Origin: Candidatus Effluviviaceae Genus I sp.
GTDB lineage: Bacteria; Joyebacterota; Joyebacteria; Joyebacterales; Joyebacteraceae
Direction: 5' to 3'
Assembly (NCBI GenBank): GCA_016867725.1
Contig: VGIX01000013.1
Location: 1 to 46,435, forward strand
DNA length: 46,435 nt
Positions 32,534 to 43,831 of this stretch are shown in pieces. The notes below the pieces were generated by a model that was not told the origin of the DNA, did no database searches, and worked only from the letters and a program-made list of their open reading frames with translations. The translations under genes were made by a program, and so were the position numbers. Each line of letters begins with the position of its first letter. Position 1 is the stretch's first letter.

Positions 32534-32838
32534 GCCGCCCGCCACACGACCCGTTGATAACCCCCCGATCCGGGAGGGTCCTCAGCACCGACTGAAGAAG
32601 CTGGACACGGATGCTCGACCGACGGCTGCGCCCCTGGCTGGAGAGCCCCGCAGATCAAGTGACATAATCTGCTGTCAGATAGTCGGTTAGCGGTCTATGC
32701 ACATTGGGGAAGTCTCCTGTAGATAAGTGCACCGTCCCCATGCTGGCACTAGCTCCTAGAAACGACTGTTTCCTCGTGGAATCTGCCGCTTGCGTCATGT
32801 GTGGATAAGATGCTGACAGCTGGTTGATGAGGTGCCGT
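32534..32838. other. oriC: Candidate origin of replication (oriC)
   Basis: Gap between divergent rpmH and dnaA. It contains a perfect DnaA box, TGTGGATAA (32800-32808, reverse of TTATCCACA), and two one-mismatch boxes, CTATGCACA (32695-32703) and TGTAGATAA (32718-32726, reverse). The 32655-32705 stretch is clearly less GC-rich than the genome (GACATAATCT, CAGATAGTCGG) and could be the unwinding element. Gene context supports oriC here, but few strong boxes are present, so part of the origin may be elsewhere. The boxes also suit dnaA autorepression. Confidence 0.65.
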
Positions 32839-34185
32839 GTGAGCCCGACTGCCCCCGAGATCTGGACCAAAGCCCTCGATCTCATCAGGGCTGAGACCGA
32901 GCAGCAGAGCTTCAGGACCTGGTTCGAGCCCGCCCGCCCCCTGGAGTTGACGGACGGCACCATCAAGGTGGAGGTCCCGAACCGCTTCTTCGCCGACTGG
33001 CTGGAGGAGCACTACCAGAGCCTCATCTCACGCGCCCTCCGGGAGGCCTCCGGCCAGGAGATCCAGGTCGCCTTCCAGGTGTCGCACCGCCGCCCCGACG
33101 AGTACGAGCCCGTGTCCCCGAGGAGGCTCCAACCCACGGTGGCGCCGGCGTCCGCCGCCGCTGAGTCCCAGCTCAACCCGCGGTACACGTTCGACTCGTT
33201 CGTAGTGGGGAGCAACAACCGCTTCGCTCAGGCCGCGAGCATGGCAGTGGCCGAGGCCCCGGGGACAACATATAACCCACTGTTCATATATGGCGGGGTG
33301 GGCCTCGGCAAGACGCACCTGATGCAGGCGATCGGCCACTACGTCCGCCAGCAGCGACCGCAGATGTCGGTCTACTACGTGTCGTCCGAGACGTTCATGA
33401 ACGAGCTCATCACCGCCATCCAGCGGGGCACGACGCTGAGCTTCCGGGACAAGTACAGAAGCCGCGACGTCCTTCTCATCGACGACGTGCAGTTCCTGGC
33501 GGGGAAGGAGAGCACACAGGAGGAGTTCTTCCACACGTTCAACGCGCTCTACCTGGCGCACAAGCAGATCGTGCTCACGAGCGATCGCCCGCCGAAGCAG
33601 ATCGCGACCCTCGAGGAGCGCCTCGCGTCCCGGTTCGAGTCCGGTCTGGTCACCGACATCCAGAGCCCCGACCTCGAGACGCGCATTGCCATCCTCCATA
33701 GAAAGGCCGAGCTGGACGGGATCCTGATCCCGAACGACGTCATCCACCTCATCGCGAACAGCGTGACCTCGAACATCAGAGAGCTCGAGGGCTCGCTGGT
33801 GAGGCTCCTCGCGTTCTCCAGTCTCACCGGCAGCGAGATCACCGTGGACCTGGCCAAGGAGGTTCTGAGCGAGTTCCTAGGCCGCCCGCGCGGGCCGGTC
33901 TCCGTAGCGCGCATCCAGCAGGCGGTCGCCGAGGCCTACGGCGTGCCCGTCGAGAAGATGAAGGCGCGCGGGCGCTCGAGCCAGATCGCGCTCGCGCGAC
34001 AGGTCGCCATGTACTTCGCGCGCGAGATGACGCCCCTGTCTCTCGCGCAGATCGGAGAGCACTTCGGCGGCCGCGACCACACGACCGTGCTTCATGCCCA
34101 CCGACGCATCTCGGAGGAGACGAAGAAAGCGAGCCCGATCCAGCGCGACATCGAGAACATCAAGCGCGTGATCCGCATCCCCTGA
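32839..34185 (+). CDS. dnaA: Chromosomal replication initiator DnaA
   Basis: 448 residues. Domain I (1 to about 85, SFRTWFEPARPLEL), a short linker (about 86-113), AAA+ domain III with Walker A GGVGLGKT (152-159), Walker B VLLIDDVQFL and the arginine-finger region LASRFESGL, and DNA-binding domain IV with HFGGRDHTTVLHA. The GTG at 32839 was chosen because GAGGTG stands four bases upstream; ATG at 32827 and TTG at 32824 are in frame but lack a ribosome-binding site. It opens oriC and is likely autoregulated through the boxes just upstream. Confidence 0.97.
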   Translation: MSPTAPEIWTKALDLIRAETEQQSFRTWFEPARPLELTDGTIKVEVPNRFFADWLEEHYQSLISRALREASGQEIQVAFQVSHRRPDEYEPVSPRRLQPTVAPASAAAESQLNPRYTFDSFVVGSNNRFAQAASMAVAEAPGTTYNPLFIYGGVGLGKTHLMQAIGHYVRQQRPQMSVYYVSSETFMNELITAIQRGTTLSFRDKYRSRDVLLIDDVQFLAGKESTQEEFFHTFNALYLAHKQIVLTSDRPPKQIATLEERLASRFESGLVTDIQSPDLETRIAILHRKAELDGILIPNDVIHLIANSVTSNIRELEGSLVRLLAFSSLTGSEITVDLAKEVLSEFLGRPRGPVSVARIQQAVAEAYGVPVEKMKARGRSSQIALARQVAMYFAREMTPLSLAQIGEHFGGRDHTTVLHAHRRISEETKKASPIQRDIENIKRVIRIP

Positions 34186-34419
34186 TCCCGCCCCGTCGCA
34201 GTTCACATCGTTCCGTGACTTCCCCGTGGAGATCGTGGTGACGGCCGTGGGCAACTCTCTCCGGAACGAGCGTCCTCACGCAACCCCTGCGTCTTGCCTA
34301 CGGGTTGTCAAACGGCTCCCCACGTTGAGCCGATTCGCCCACCGCTCTTCCGACTCGCACGCGCGGCACAACCAGAGTGACGGCGGTCGTTCTCCACATC
34401 CACACAGCCCCTACTGCTA

Positions 34420-34444
34420 CTTCTGAGATTCTCTATCTCAGAAG
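34420..34444. repeat. AT-containing palindrome behind dnaA
   Basis: Perfect 10-bp arms around a five-base spacer (TCTCT). Its lower GC content than nearby hairpins and the lack of a T-run make it look more like an operator or origin element than a terminator. Confidence 0.6.
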
Positions 34445-34609
34445 AAGAAGGAAGCGTCTCCCAACGCGCGCGGCGTAACGCATACGTAGTGATTGATATA
34501 TTGTCCGACGGCTGTCGGGATCCGGCAACCACGGGGCGCGGGGCGGGAACGAGCTCCACGGAGCGGCGGGCGGAGTGCGACGAACGCGCCGGGCGTGCGG
34601 GTTTGTCGC

Positions 34610-34638
34610 TTGCCAGCGCCAAGGCCCGCCCCTATAAT
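34610..34638 (+). promoter_or_regulatory. Predicted sigma-70 promoter of dnaN operon
   Basis: TTGCCA (34610-34615), a 17-base spacer and a perfect TATAAT (34633-34638). It is the best promoter in the window, about 90 bases before dnaN, and probably drives dnaN-recF-dciA-gyrB-gyrA and possibly the SPFH genes. Confidence 0.8.
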
Positions 34639-34726
34639 CTGGCGCTACGACGCGGCCCCCGAGGGCGATGGGGGTGCCTTTGCCTGGCGGATGCAGCCGG
34701 TTCGCGGTCATCGCGGAGGTGTGCCC

Positions 34727-35848
34727 ATGAAGTTCACGATCGCTCGGCAGGATCTGGACAAGGCCATCCAGAGGGTGCTGGCCGTGGTGTCTCCGAAGAC
34801 AACGCTCCCGGTCCTCGGCAACTTCCTGGTCGAGGCTGACGCCAAGGCGAAGCAGATCGCGCTGACCGCCACGGACCTCGACATGACCGTCACGACGAGA
34901 GTCGATGCGGCGGTGGAAGAGGGCGGCGGGATCACGATGCCGGCGAAGCGGTTCGCGGAGATCGTGCGCGAGCTGGGAGCGCAGGATGTCGCGGTGAGCG
35001 TGGAGGGGGAGGAGATCGGCATCCGGTGCGGCAAGGGCAACTTCAGGATCGTCGGCATCGCGCCGGAGGAGTTCCCGACGCTTCCGAAGAGCGACCCCGC
35101 AAGCGCCTTTCCGCTCGACGCGGCGATGTTCACTCGCATGGTGGACAAGGTCGCGTTCTGCGCGTCGAAGGACGAAACGCGTCCGTCGCTGAACGGAGCG
35201 TACTGGGAGTTCGCAGCCGACTGCATGACCATGACCGCGACGGACGGCCACCGACTCGCCACGTTCAAGGCGGCGGGCAAGTACAAGGCGCTCGCAGGGA
35301 AGAGCATGATCGTCCCGCCGAAGGCGCTCGCGCAGGCCGCCAGGGTCGTGGGCGCGGAGGCCGGCGCGCAGTCCAGCGTCTCGCTGCACGAGAACCACGT
35401 GACGTTCTTCATCGGGTCGACGACGATCAACTCGCGACTGCTCGAGGGGCCCTTCCCCAACTACCGGCAGGTGATCCCGAAGGACAACGACAAGGAACTC
35501 GTCGTGGACCGCGACGAGCTGGCGGCGGCCGTGCGCAGAGTGGCGGTGCTGGCCGACACGCTCACGCACCAGGTCCGCCTGACGATCTCAAGGAAGAAGA
35601 TCGACCTCGTTGTTTCGACCCCGGACGTCGGCGAGGCGAGGGAGGAGATCCCGGGTCGGTTCGCGGCCGACAAGATGGACGTCGGCTACAACGCGACGTA
35701 TCTGCTCGAGGTGCTCAAGCATATCGACAGCGACGAGGTGAGGTTCCTCTTCGGTTCGCCGGTAGGCGCCGCGGTGGTGACGGGAACCGGAGGGGATGGG
35801 GCGCAGGAACACGTGTGCCTTCTCATGCCGCTCCGGCCGTCGGCGTAG
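34727..35848 (+). CDS. dnaN: DNA polymerase III sliding clamp (beta subunit)
   Basis: 373 residues with three clamp domains: KFTIARQDLDKAIQRVLAVV at the start, TLPVLGNFLVEAD, TATDGHRLA in the middle and FPNYRQVIPKDNDKEL in the third quarter. It forms the dimeric ring that tethers polymerase. The ATG at 34727 has GGAGGTG upstream; a longer in-frame reading from 34493 is unsupported. The C-terminus ends HVCLLMPLRP, the usual MPMRL-like terminal strand. Confidence 0.97.
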   Translation: MKFTIARQDLDKAIQRVLAVVSPKTTLPVLGNFLVEADAKAKQIALTATDLDMTVTTRVDAAVEEGGGITMPAKRFAEIVRELGAQDVAVSVEGEEIGIRCGKGNFRIVGIAPEEFPTLPKSDPASAFPLDAAMFTRMVDKVAFCASKDETRPSLNGAYWEFAADCMTMTATDGHRLATFKAAGKYKALAGKSMIVPPKALAQAARVVGAEAGAQSSVSLHENHVTFFIGSTTINSRLLEGPFPNYRQVIPKDNDKELVVDRDELAAAVRRVAVLADTLTHQVRLTISRKKIDLVVSTPDVGEAREEIPGRFAADKMDVGYNATYLLEVLKHIDSDEVRFLFGSPVGAAVVTGTGGDGAQEHVCLLMPLRPSA

Positions 35849-35864
35849 ACGGGGGTGCGCCAGG

Positions 35865-37016
35865 GTGTGGCTGAAGGCGCTCCGGCTCGAGGACTTCAGG
35901 GTGTTCGCGCGCCTCGAGCTTGAGCTCGTGCCGGGCCTGAACTTCCTCTACGGCCCGAACGGGTCCGGCAAGACGAGCATCCTGGAAGCGGTCTCGTGGC
36001 TCGCCGTCTCGCGCTCGCTGCGCGGAGCGTCGGAGAGCGAGGTCGTGAGGTGGGGGACGAGGCGCTTCGGCGTGGGCGGCGAGTGCGCCGACGGCGAGCG
36101 CCGAACGACGATCGTCCTTCGCTACGAGAGGGGCGGCACGCGGGAGGTGACGGTCGACGGTGCGCCGCTCGCGAAGCTGTCCGAGCTCGTGGGTGTCCTT
36201 CGGGTCTCGTGGTTCGGTCCGGAGGACACCGCGATCACGAAGGGCGGCCCCGCGGAGCGGCGGCGGCTGCTCGACCTTGCGCTCTGTCAGGCCGACCACG
36301 CGTATCTCGCGGCCCTCGCGGACTACCGCCGGGCGCTGAGGCAGCGCAACGAGGCGCTGCTGGCGTGGGGCTCGGACGACGACGCGGACGCGCTCGTCGA
36401 CGTCTGGACCGAGCAGCTCGTGAGGAGCGGAAGCCGGGTGGTCGCGACGAGGCTGGGGTTCCTTCCCGCGTTCGGGGAGCGCGTCTCGGCCGCGCACGCG
36501 GCGATCGCGCCCGGGGACAGCATCACGCTCTCGTACAGGAGCTCGATCGCCCCGCCGGCCGGCGATGCCTCCGGAACACCCGACGAAGGACGAGGGGCGG
36601 TGGAGTGGAGCGCCGACGAGGCCCGGACGGCGCAGGCCTTCCGGGACGCGCTCCGCAGGGTGGCCGACGAGGAGCGCCGCCGCGGGCTCACGCTCGTGGG
36701 CCCGCACCGCGACGACCTCGACGTGCGGCTCAACGAGCGGTCCCTGAGGTCGTTCGGGTCCCAGGGGCAGCACCGCACCGCGGCGATCGCGCTCAAGCTG
36801 GGGGAGGCGGCGATGCTCGCTCAGGACGGCCGCGGCGTGACCGTGCTGCTCGACGACGTCGCGTCCGAGCTTGACGATCGGAGATCGTCCGCTCTCGTCG
36901 AGTTCGTCGGAGGCGTCGGCCAGGCGCTCATGACCTCGACACGCCCACTGCCCGGGACGCCGGGCGTCGCGTGCGCCGCGCTGCGCGTGGAGCGCGGGGA
37001 GGTCGCACGGGCTTGA
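35865..37016 (+). CDS. recF: DNA replication/repair protein RecF
   Basis: 383 residues. SMC-like ATPase with Walker A NFLYGPNGSGKTSILEA, the family pattern WFGPEDTAITKGGPAERRRL, the signature SFGSQGQHRTAAIALKLGEA and Walker B VTVLLDDVASELDDRR. It helps load RecA on gaps with RecO and RecR. The GTG at 35865 (MWLKALRLEDFRV) fits the family N-terminus and lies 16 bases after dnaN. Confidence 0.96.
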   Translation: MWLKALRLEDFRVFARLELELVPGLNFLYGPNGSGKTSILEAVSWLAVSRSLRGASESEVVRWGTRRFGVGGECADGERRTTIVLRYERGGTREVTVDGAPLAKLSELVGVLRVSWFGPEDTAITKGGPAERRRLLDLALCQADHAYLAALADYRRALRQRNEALLAWGSDDDADALVDVWTEQLVRSGSRVVATRLGFLPAFGERVSAAHAAIAPGDSITLSYRSSIAPPAGDASGTPDEGRGAVEWSADEARTAQAFRDALRRVADEERRRGLTLVGPHRDDLDVRLNERSLRSFGSQGQHRTAAIALKLGEAAMLAQDGRGVTVLLDDVASELDDRRSSALVEFVGGVGQALMTSTRPLPGTPGVACAALRVERGEVARA

Positions 37017-37372
37017 GCAAGGCGCTCCCGATCTCGGACGTGCTCGCCGCGGTCGTGCGGAACCTCGGGCTTTCGAGGAAGCTGTCCGAGCACCGCGCGG
37101 TCGTGGACTGGGAGGACATCGTCGGGGCGCGCGTCGCGGAGCACGCGCGCGCGCTGCGGGTGGACTCCGGCCTCCTGTTCGTCGGCGTCGACAGCAGCGT
37201 GTGGGCCCAGGAGCTCACGCTCATGAAGCAGAGGATCCTCCGTGAGCTGCGCAGTCGGGTCGGGGAGGGTGTGATCAACGACGTGCACTTCGTGCTTGGA
37301 GGAGCGAGGCCCTATGGCGCCTCCGGTATCGGCGGCACAGAAGCAGAGGACCATGGCAAGACCCACGGATAG
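37013..37372 (+). CDS. dciA: DciA-like (DUF721) replicative helicase loader/operator
   Basis: 119 residues. A DUF721 domain: [18 protein letters not shown] at the start, then [20 protein letters not shown] and [20 protein letters not shown]. DciA proteins handle loading of DnaB helicase in bacteria without DnaC/DnaI. The TTG start overlaps the recF stop (TTGA), and the 3' end overlaps the proposed gyrB start, so this run of genes is translationally coupled. Its place between recF and gyrB is typical for the family. Confidence 0.9.
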   Translation: MSKALPISDVLAAVVRNLGLSRKLSEHRAVVDWEDIVGARVAEHARALRVDSGLLFVGVDSSVWAQELTLMKQRILRELRSRVGEGVINDVHFVLGGARPYGASGIGGTEAEDHGKTHG

Positions 37373-39647
37373 AAAGAGGAGCGCGCGGCCGAAGGACAAG
37401 GCGGCGGGCGCGCGGCCGGCGAAGGGCGGGGCGAGGTCGGGCGGCCGCAAGGGCGGCGCCGCGAAGCCCCAGGCCCGCAAGCCGGGCAGCGGCAGGCCCG
37501 CGCCCCGCGCCGGGGCGGGGAAGGCGCCGAAGCCGTCGCCGAGGGCGGCGCGGCCGGTGAAGGCGGCCGCGAAGAGGCCGCCCACGCACGCGAAGAAGGC
37601 GGAGCCCCCGGCGCCCCGCGAGCGCGCGACGACCGACGAGTCCATCGAGCGCAAGGTCGTCGAGGAATTCCCCATCGAGCCGGCTGCGCAGGTCGGCGCG
37701 GGCGCGGCGGACGGCAGCTACGACGCGAAGCACATCACCGTGCTCAAGGGACTCGAGGCGGTGCGCCGCCGCCCGGCGATGTACATCGGCGACACCGGGA
37801 AGCGCGGACTCCACCACCTCGTCTACGAGGTCGTCGACAACTCCGTGGACGAGGCGATGGCGGGGTTCTGCGACCGCATCGTCGTCACGCTCCACAAGGA
37901 CGGCAGCTGCACGGTCGAGGACAACGGGCGCGGCATCCCCGTGGACATGCACCCGACCCAGAAGAAGTCGGCGCTCGAGGTCGTGATGACGATGCTCCAC
38001 GCCGGGGGCAAGTTCGACAGGCAGAGCTACAAGGTCTCGGGCGGTCTTCACGGCGTGGGCGTGTCGGTCGTCAACGCGCTCTCCGAGTGGATGAAGGTGG
38101 AGGTCACGCGCGACGGGACCGTGCACGCGCAGGACTACGCGCGCGGCACCCCGGACGCCCCGGTGAAACCCATCGGGAAGCGCAAGAAGAGCGGGACGAA
38201 GACCGCCTTCCTGCCCGACCGCGAGGTGTTCGAGGAGACGGAGTTCGATTTCGAGATCATCCAGTCGCGCTGCCGCGAGCTCGCGTTCCTCAACGCGGGG
38301 CTCACGATCGCGCTTCGGGACGAGCGCACCGACGAGGAGGCCGAGCACTGCTACAAGGGCGGCCTCCGCGAGTTCGTGAAGTACATCAACGAGAACGAGA
38401 CCCCGCTCCACACGAAGGTCGTCCACTTCCAGAAGGAGCGCGAGGGAACCGTCGTCGAGATCGCGCTCCAGTACAACGAGTCGTACCGCTCGAGCATCTA
38501 CAGCTACGCCAACAACATCAACACGGTCGAGGGCGGCACGCACCTCACGGGCTTCAAGCAGGCGCTCACCCGCACGGTCAACACCTACGCCGAGAAGGCG
38601 AACCTCCTCGGGAAGGGCGACGAGGCGGTCCAGGGAGACGACTGCCTCGAGGGCCTGGCCGCGGTCGTGAGCGTCAAGGTCAAGGAGCCGCAGTTCGAGG
38701 GCCAGACGAAGACCAAGCTCGGGAACAGCGAGGTCAAAGGGCTCGTCGCGTCCGTCGTGGGGGAGGGGCTCCAGGAGTTCTTCGAGGAGACCCCGTCGGT
38801 CGCGAAGCGCATCGCGACGAAGGCGCTCTCGTCCGCACAGGCGCGCATGGCGGCGAGGAAGGCGCGCGACCTCGCGCGAAGGAAGTCGGTCCTCGAGAGC
38901 GGGTCGCTGCCTGGCAAGCTCGCGGACTGCTCCATCACGGACCCGGACAGGTGCGAGCTCTATCTGGTCGAGGGCGATTCGGCGGGCGGCTCGGCGAAGC
39001 TCGGTCGCGACCGGCGCTTCCAGGCGATCCTCCCGCTCCGCGGCAAGATCCTGAACGTGTTCAAGGCGCGCCTCGACAAGATCTTCCACAACGAGGAGAT
39101 CGGCACGATCATCACCGCGCTCGGAACCGGCGTGGGCGAGGCGGCTGGGAACGGCGACGACGGCGAAGACGCTGGCCGGGACGACGGGTTCAACGTCTCG
39201 AAGCTGCGCTACGGCAAGACGATCATCATGACGGACGCCGACGTGGACGGCGCGCACATCCGCACGCTGCTCCTTACGTTCTTCTACCGGTTCATGCGCG
39301 AGCTCATCGAGACCGGCCACCTCTACATCGCGCAGCCGCCGCTCTATCGCGTGAAGAAGGGCAAGGACGAGCACTACGCGTACGACGAGAAGGAGCGCGA
39401 GAAGATCCTCCAGCGCGTCGGGCGCGACGGCGCGATCATCCAGCGGTTCAAGGGCCTCGGCGAGATGAACCCGGAGCAGCTCTGGTCCACGACGATGGAC
39501 CCGGAGCGGCGCGTGATGCTGCAGGTGAGCGTCGAGAGCGCGGCCGAGGCGGACCACGTGTTCAACATCCTCATGGGCGACGCGGTCGAGCCCAGGAGGA
39601 AGTTCATTCAGACGCACGCGAAGACCGTGCGGAACCTCGACATCTAG
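37314..39647 (+). CDS. gyrB: DNA gyrase subunit B with long basic N-terminal extension
   Basis: 777 residues. The normal GyrB begins near residue 136 ([20 protein letters not shown]): GHKL ATPase with DNSVDEA and [17 protein letters not shown], transducer, Toprim with [18 protein letters not shown] and [13 protein letters not shown], and tail [16 protein letters not shown]. Before it is a tail of about 105 residues rich in Lys, Arg, Ala, Pro and Gly, then an acidic linker. No start codon lies between codon 82 and the ATPase core, so an extension is unavoidable. The ATG at 37314 has GAGG four bases upstream; ATG at 37353 is the alternative. The Toprim also has a short acidic insert ([14 protein letters not shown]), and NVEKAR reads NVFKAR. 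Confidence 0.95.
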   Translation: MAPPVSAAQKQRTMARPTDRKRSARPKDKAAGARPAKGGARSGGRKGGAAKPQARKPGSGRPAPRAGAGKAPKPSPRAARPVKAAAKRPPTHAKKAEPPAPRERATTDESIERKVVEEFPIEPAAQVGAGAADGSYDAKHITVLKGLEAVRRRPAMYIGDTGKRGLHHLVYEVVDNSVDEAMAGFCDRIVVTLHKDGSCTVEDNGRGIPVDMHPTQKKSALEVVMTMLHAGGKFDRQSYKVSGGLHGVGVSVVNALSEWMKVEVTRDGTVHAQDYARGTPDAPVKPIGKRKKSGTKTAFLPDREVFEETEFDFEIIQSRCRELAFLNAGLTIALRDERTDEEAEHCYKGGLREFVKYINENETPLHTKVVHFQKEREGTVVEIALQYNESYRSSIYSYANNINTVEGGTHLTGFKQALTRTVNTYAEKANLLGKGDEAVQGDDCLEGLAAVVSVKVKEPQFEGQTKTKLGNSEVKGLVASVVGEGLQEFFEETPSVAKRIATKALSSAQARMAARKARDLARRKSVLESGSLPGKLADCSITDPDRCELYLVEGDSAGGSAKLGRDRRFQAILPLRGKILNVFKARLDKIFHNEEIGTIITALGTGVGEAAGNGDDGEDAGRDDGFNVSKLRYGKTIIMTDADVDGAHIRTLLLTFFYRFMRELIETGHLYIAQPPLYRVKKGKDEHYAYDEKEREKILQRVGRDGAIIQRFKGLGEMNPEQLWSTTMDPERRVMLQVSVESAAEADHVFNILMGDAVEPRRKFIQTHAKTVRNLDI

Positions 39648-39665
39648 CGGGGGCGCGGAGCCACG

Positions 39666-42092
<2,427 letters not shown>

Positions 42093-42109
42093 GAGCGGGG
42101 GGGCGGGGC

Positions 42110-43831
42110 TTGGATCGAGCCGAACGCACCGCGTTCATCTCCTTCCTGAGCCATGCGGGGCTTGCCGCCCTCACGGCGCCGGTCGCGTTCGCGTCCGGAA
42201 GCGCCGCCGTCCTCGGGCTCTCGTTCCTTCTTGCGTCCGGGCTCGCCGCGTCCGGGCTCGCGCTGTCCGGTCGTCTTCTCTCTTCCCGCGCGCGGCGACC
42301 GCTGCCCGCGGCGCTCTCGAATCTCGCTCTTTTGCTCGTCGGCGTCGGGCTCGTCTGGGCCGCGGTCGCGCTCGTGCTCGCGTCCCCGGCGGGTCCTCGC
42401 GCGCTGACCACCGAGGCGGCGCTCGCGTGCGCCGCGGCGGCGGTCGCCCTCCTTCTTCTTGCGCGGCGCGAGCTCTCCGTGGGCTGGGAGGCGGACAGCC
42501 GTGGGCTCATCGCGGTGGGGCGGCACTCCGCGGTGTCGGCCGCGGGGGCGGCGCTCGCGGCGGCGGCGCTCGTCGCCGGGCCGGAGACGCTCCCGTTCGA
42601 CAGGCCCGCATCGCTTGCGATCGCCGCGCTCGTCGCGCTGTCGGGACTGGGCTTCGTCGCGAGCGCAGCGCTCGCTCTCCGCGCGGGCCGGCCTGCCGAG
42701 GCAGCGCTTCCGGTCCGGCTGGGGTCGGTGGCCGCGAAGGACCGGAGGTGGGGCCGCCGCGGCGTGCTCAGGGCGCGGATGCGCAGGGTGCACGACGCGC
42801 TCTTCCATCCGGCGCACCGGTGGGCGACGGTGTGCCGGACCGCGTGCGCGCTTCTTGCGGTGTGGGCGCTGTCCTCGGTCTCGATCGTCGGGGCGGGGCG
42901 CGTGGCGCTCGTGAGCGGGCGGGGTGCCGTGCGCGGGGCGGGGCCTGGCGTGCACGCGAAGCTGCCGTGGCCGATCGAACGTGCCGAGCTTCTGGACGTC
43001 GGCGGGGTGCGGCGGGCGGCCGTCGGCGGAGGCGCCGTCACGCTCACCGCGTGCCCGTCGCGCCTCGAACAAGGGGTCGCGAGGCTCGCGGCGTCCGCGG
43101 GCTTCCCCGTGCGCGACACCGCGCGCGCCGCACGCCGCGGGGCCGAAGACCTCTTCCTCACGGGCGACGGCGAGCTCGTCGCGGTCGAAGCGGCGGCGCA
43201 CTACGACGTGCGCGACCCCGCGGCGTTCGCGCGGGCGCTCGACCCGGACGCGGTGATCGAGCGCGCGCTTCGGGCCGAGGTCGCCGCGGTCATGGGCGCG
43301 GTGAGCAGGCGGCGGGCGGTCGGCGGCGACCGCCGCGAGCTGGAGCGCGCCGCCGCGCGGGATCTCGAGCGCTCCCTTCGCGCGCTCGGTCTCGGCGTGG
43401 CTGTGCAGTCCGTGGAGTTCCTGCGCGTTCTTCCACCCGCGGCGGCCGGGGCGCTCGGCTCCGCGGCGTCGGCGCGGGACGAGGCGGAGCGGATCGTCGT
43501 CGAGGAAGCGGCCGGGGCCGCGCGGGCGCTCGCGGACGCGCGGACCGAGGCCGCGGAGACGCTCGCGGCGGCGCGCCGCTACGAGGCCGACCGCGCGCGG
43601 GCAGCGCGCGCCGAGGCCGCGAGGTTCGCGGCGCTTGCGCCGCGGCACCGGCAGGGGACGTCGGTGACGGAGACCGCGCTGACCTTCGAGACCATCGAGG
43701 CGCTCCTGGCCGGCGCGGACAAGTGGATCCTCGGCGCGGGCGTGGCTCTCGAGGGCCACGACCCGGCGCCGTTCGACAGCGCCCTGGGTCGCGCGGGCGC
43801 GGCGGCCGAGTGGCCGAGGGAGGTCCCGTGA
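42110..43831 (+). CDS. HflK-like SPFH protein with polytopic N-terminal domain
   Basis: 573 residues. The first 240 residues are very hydrophobic, with about six membrane segments. Another segment (about 243-261, CRTACALLAVWALSSVSIV) leads into an SPFH domain of HflK type (GPGVHAKLPWPIERAELLDV, then LFLTGDGELVAVEAAAHYDV) and a long Ala/Glu/Arg coiled coil (about 430-545). Ordinary HflK has one membrane segment, so the N-terminal domain is extra. The TTG start at 42110 is the only start near gyrA in this frame before the hydrophobic region; it is weakly supported. The stop overlaps the next gene (GTGA). HflK/HflC form cages around FtsH, but ftsH is not in the window. Confidence 0.82.
   Translation: MDRAERTAFISFLSHAGLAALTAPVAFASGSAAVLGLSFLLASGLAASGLALSGRLLSSRARRPLPAALSNLALLLVGVGLVWAAVALVLASPAGPRALTTEAALACAAAAVALLLLARRELSVGWEADSRGLIAVGRHSAVSAAGAALAAAALVAGPETLPFDRPASLAIAALVALSGLGFVASAALALRAGRPAEAALPVRLGSVAAKDRRWGRRGVLRARMRRVHDALFHPAHRWATVCRTACALLAVWALSSVSIVGAGRVALVSGRGAVRGAGPGVHAKLPWPIERAELLDVGGVRRAAVGGGAVTLTACPSRLEQGVARLAASAGFPVRDTARAARRGAEDLFLTGDGELVAVEAAAHYDVRDPAAFARALDPDAVIERALRAEVAAVMGAVSRRRAVGGDRRELERAAARDLERSLRALGLGVAVQSVEFLRVLPPAAAGALGSAASARDEAERIVVEEAAGAARALADARTEAAETLAAARRYEADRARAARAEAARFAALAPRHRQGTSVTETALTFETIEALLAGADKWILGAGVALEGHDPAPFDSALGRAGAAAEWPREVP

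Larger units (their letters stand above)
34186..34726. other. 541-base dnaA-dnaN gap with AT-rich segment and palindrome
   Basis: No gene is seen. A perfect 10-bp inverted repeat, CTTCTGAGAT (34420-34429) and ATCTCAGAAG (34435-34444), is followed by a purine run. Near 34488-34503 is one of the most AT-rich short stretches in the window (GTGATTGATATATTG). Only weak DnaA-box matches occur (around 34396). A consensus-like promoter for dnaN ends the gap. Confidence 0.6.

Noticed and set aside
34420-34444. Palindrome as a rho-independent terminator of dnaA
   Set aside because: It is not followed by a T-run on either strand and lies 235 bases after the dnaA stop.
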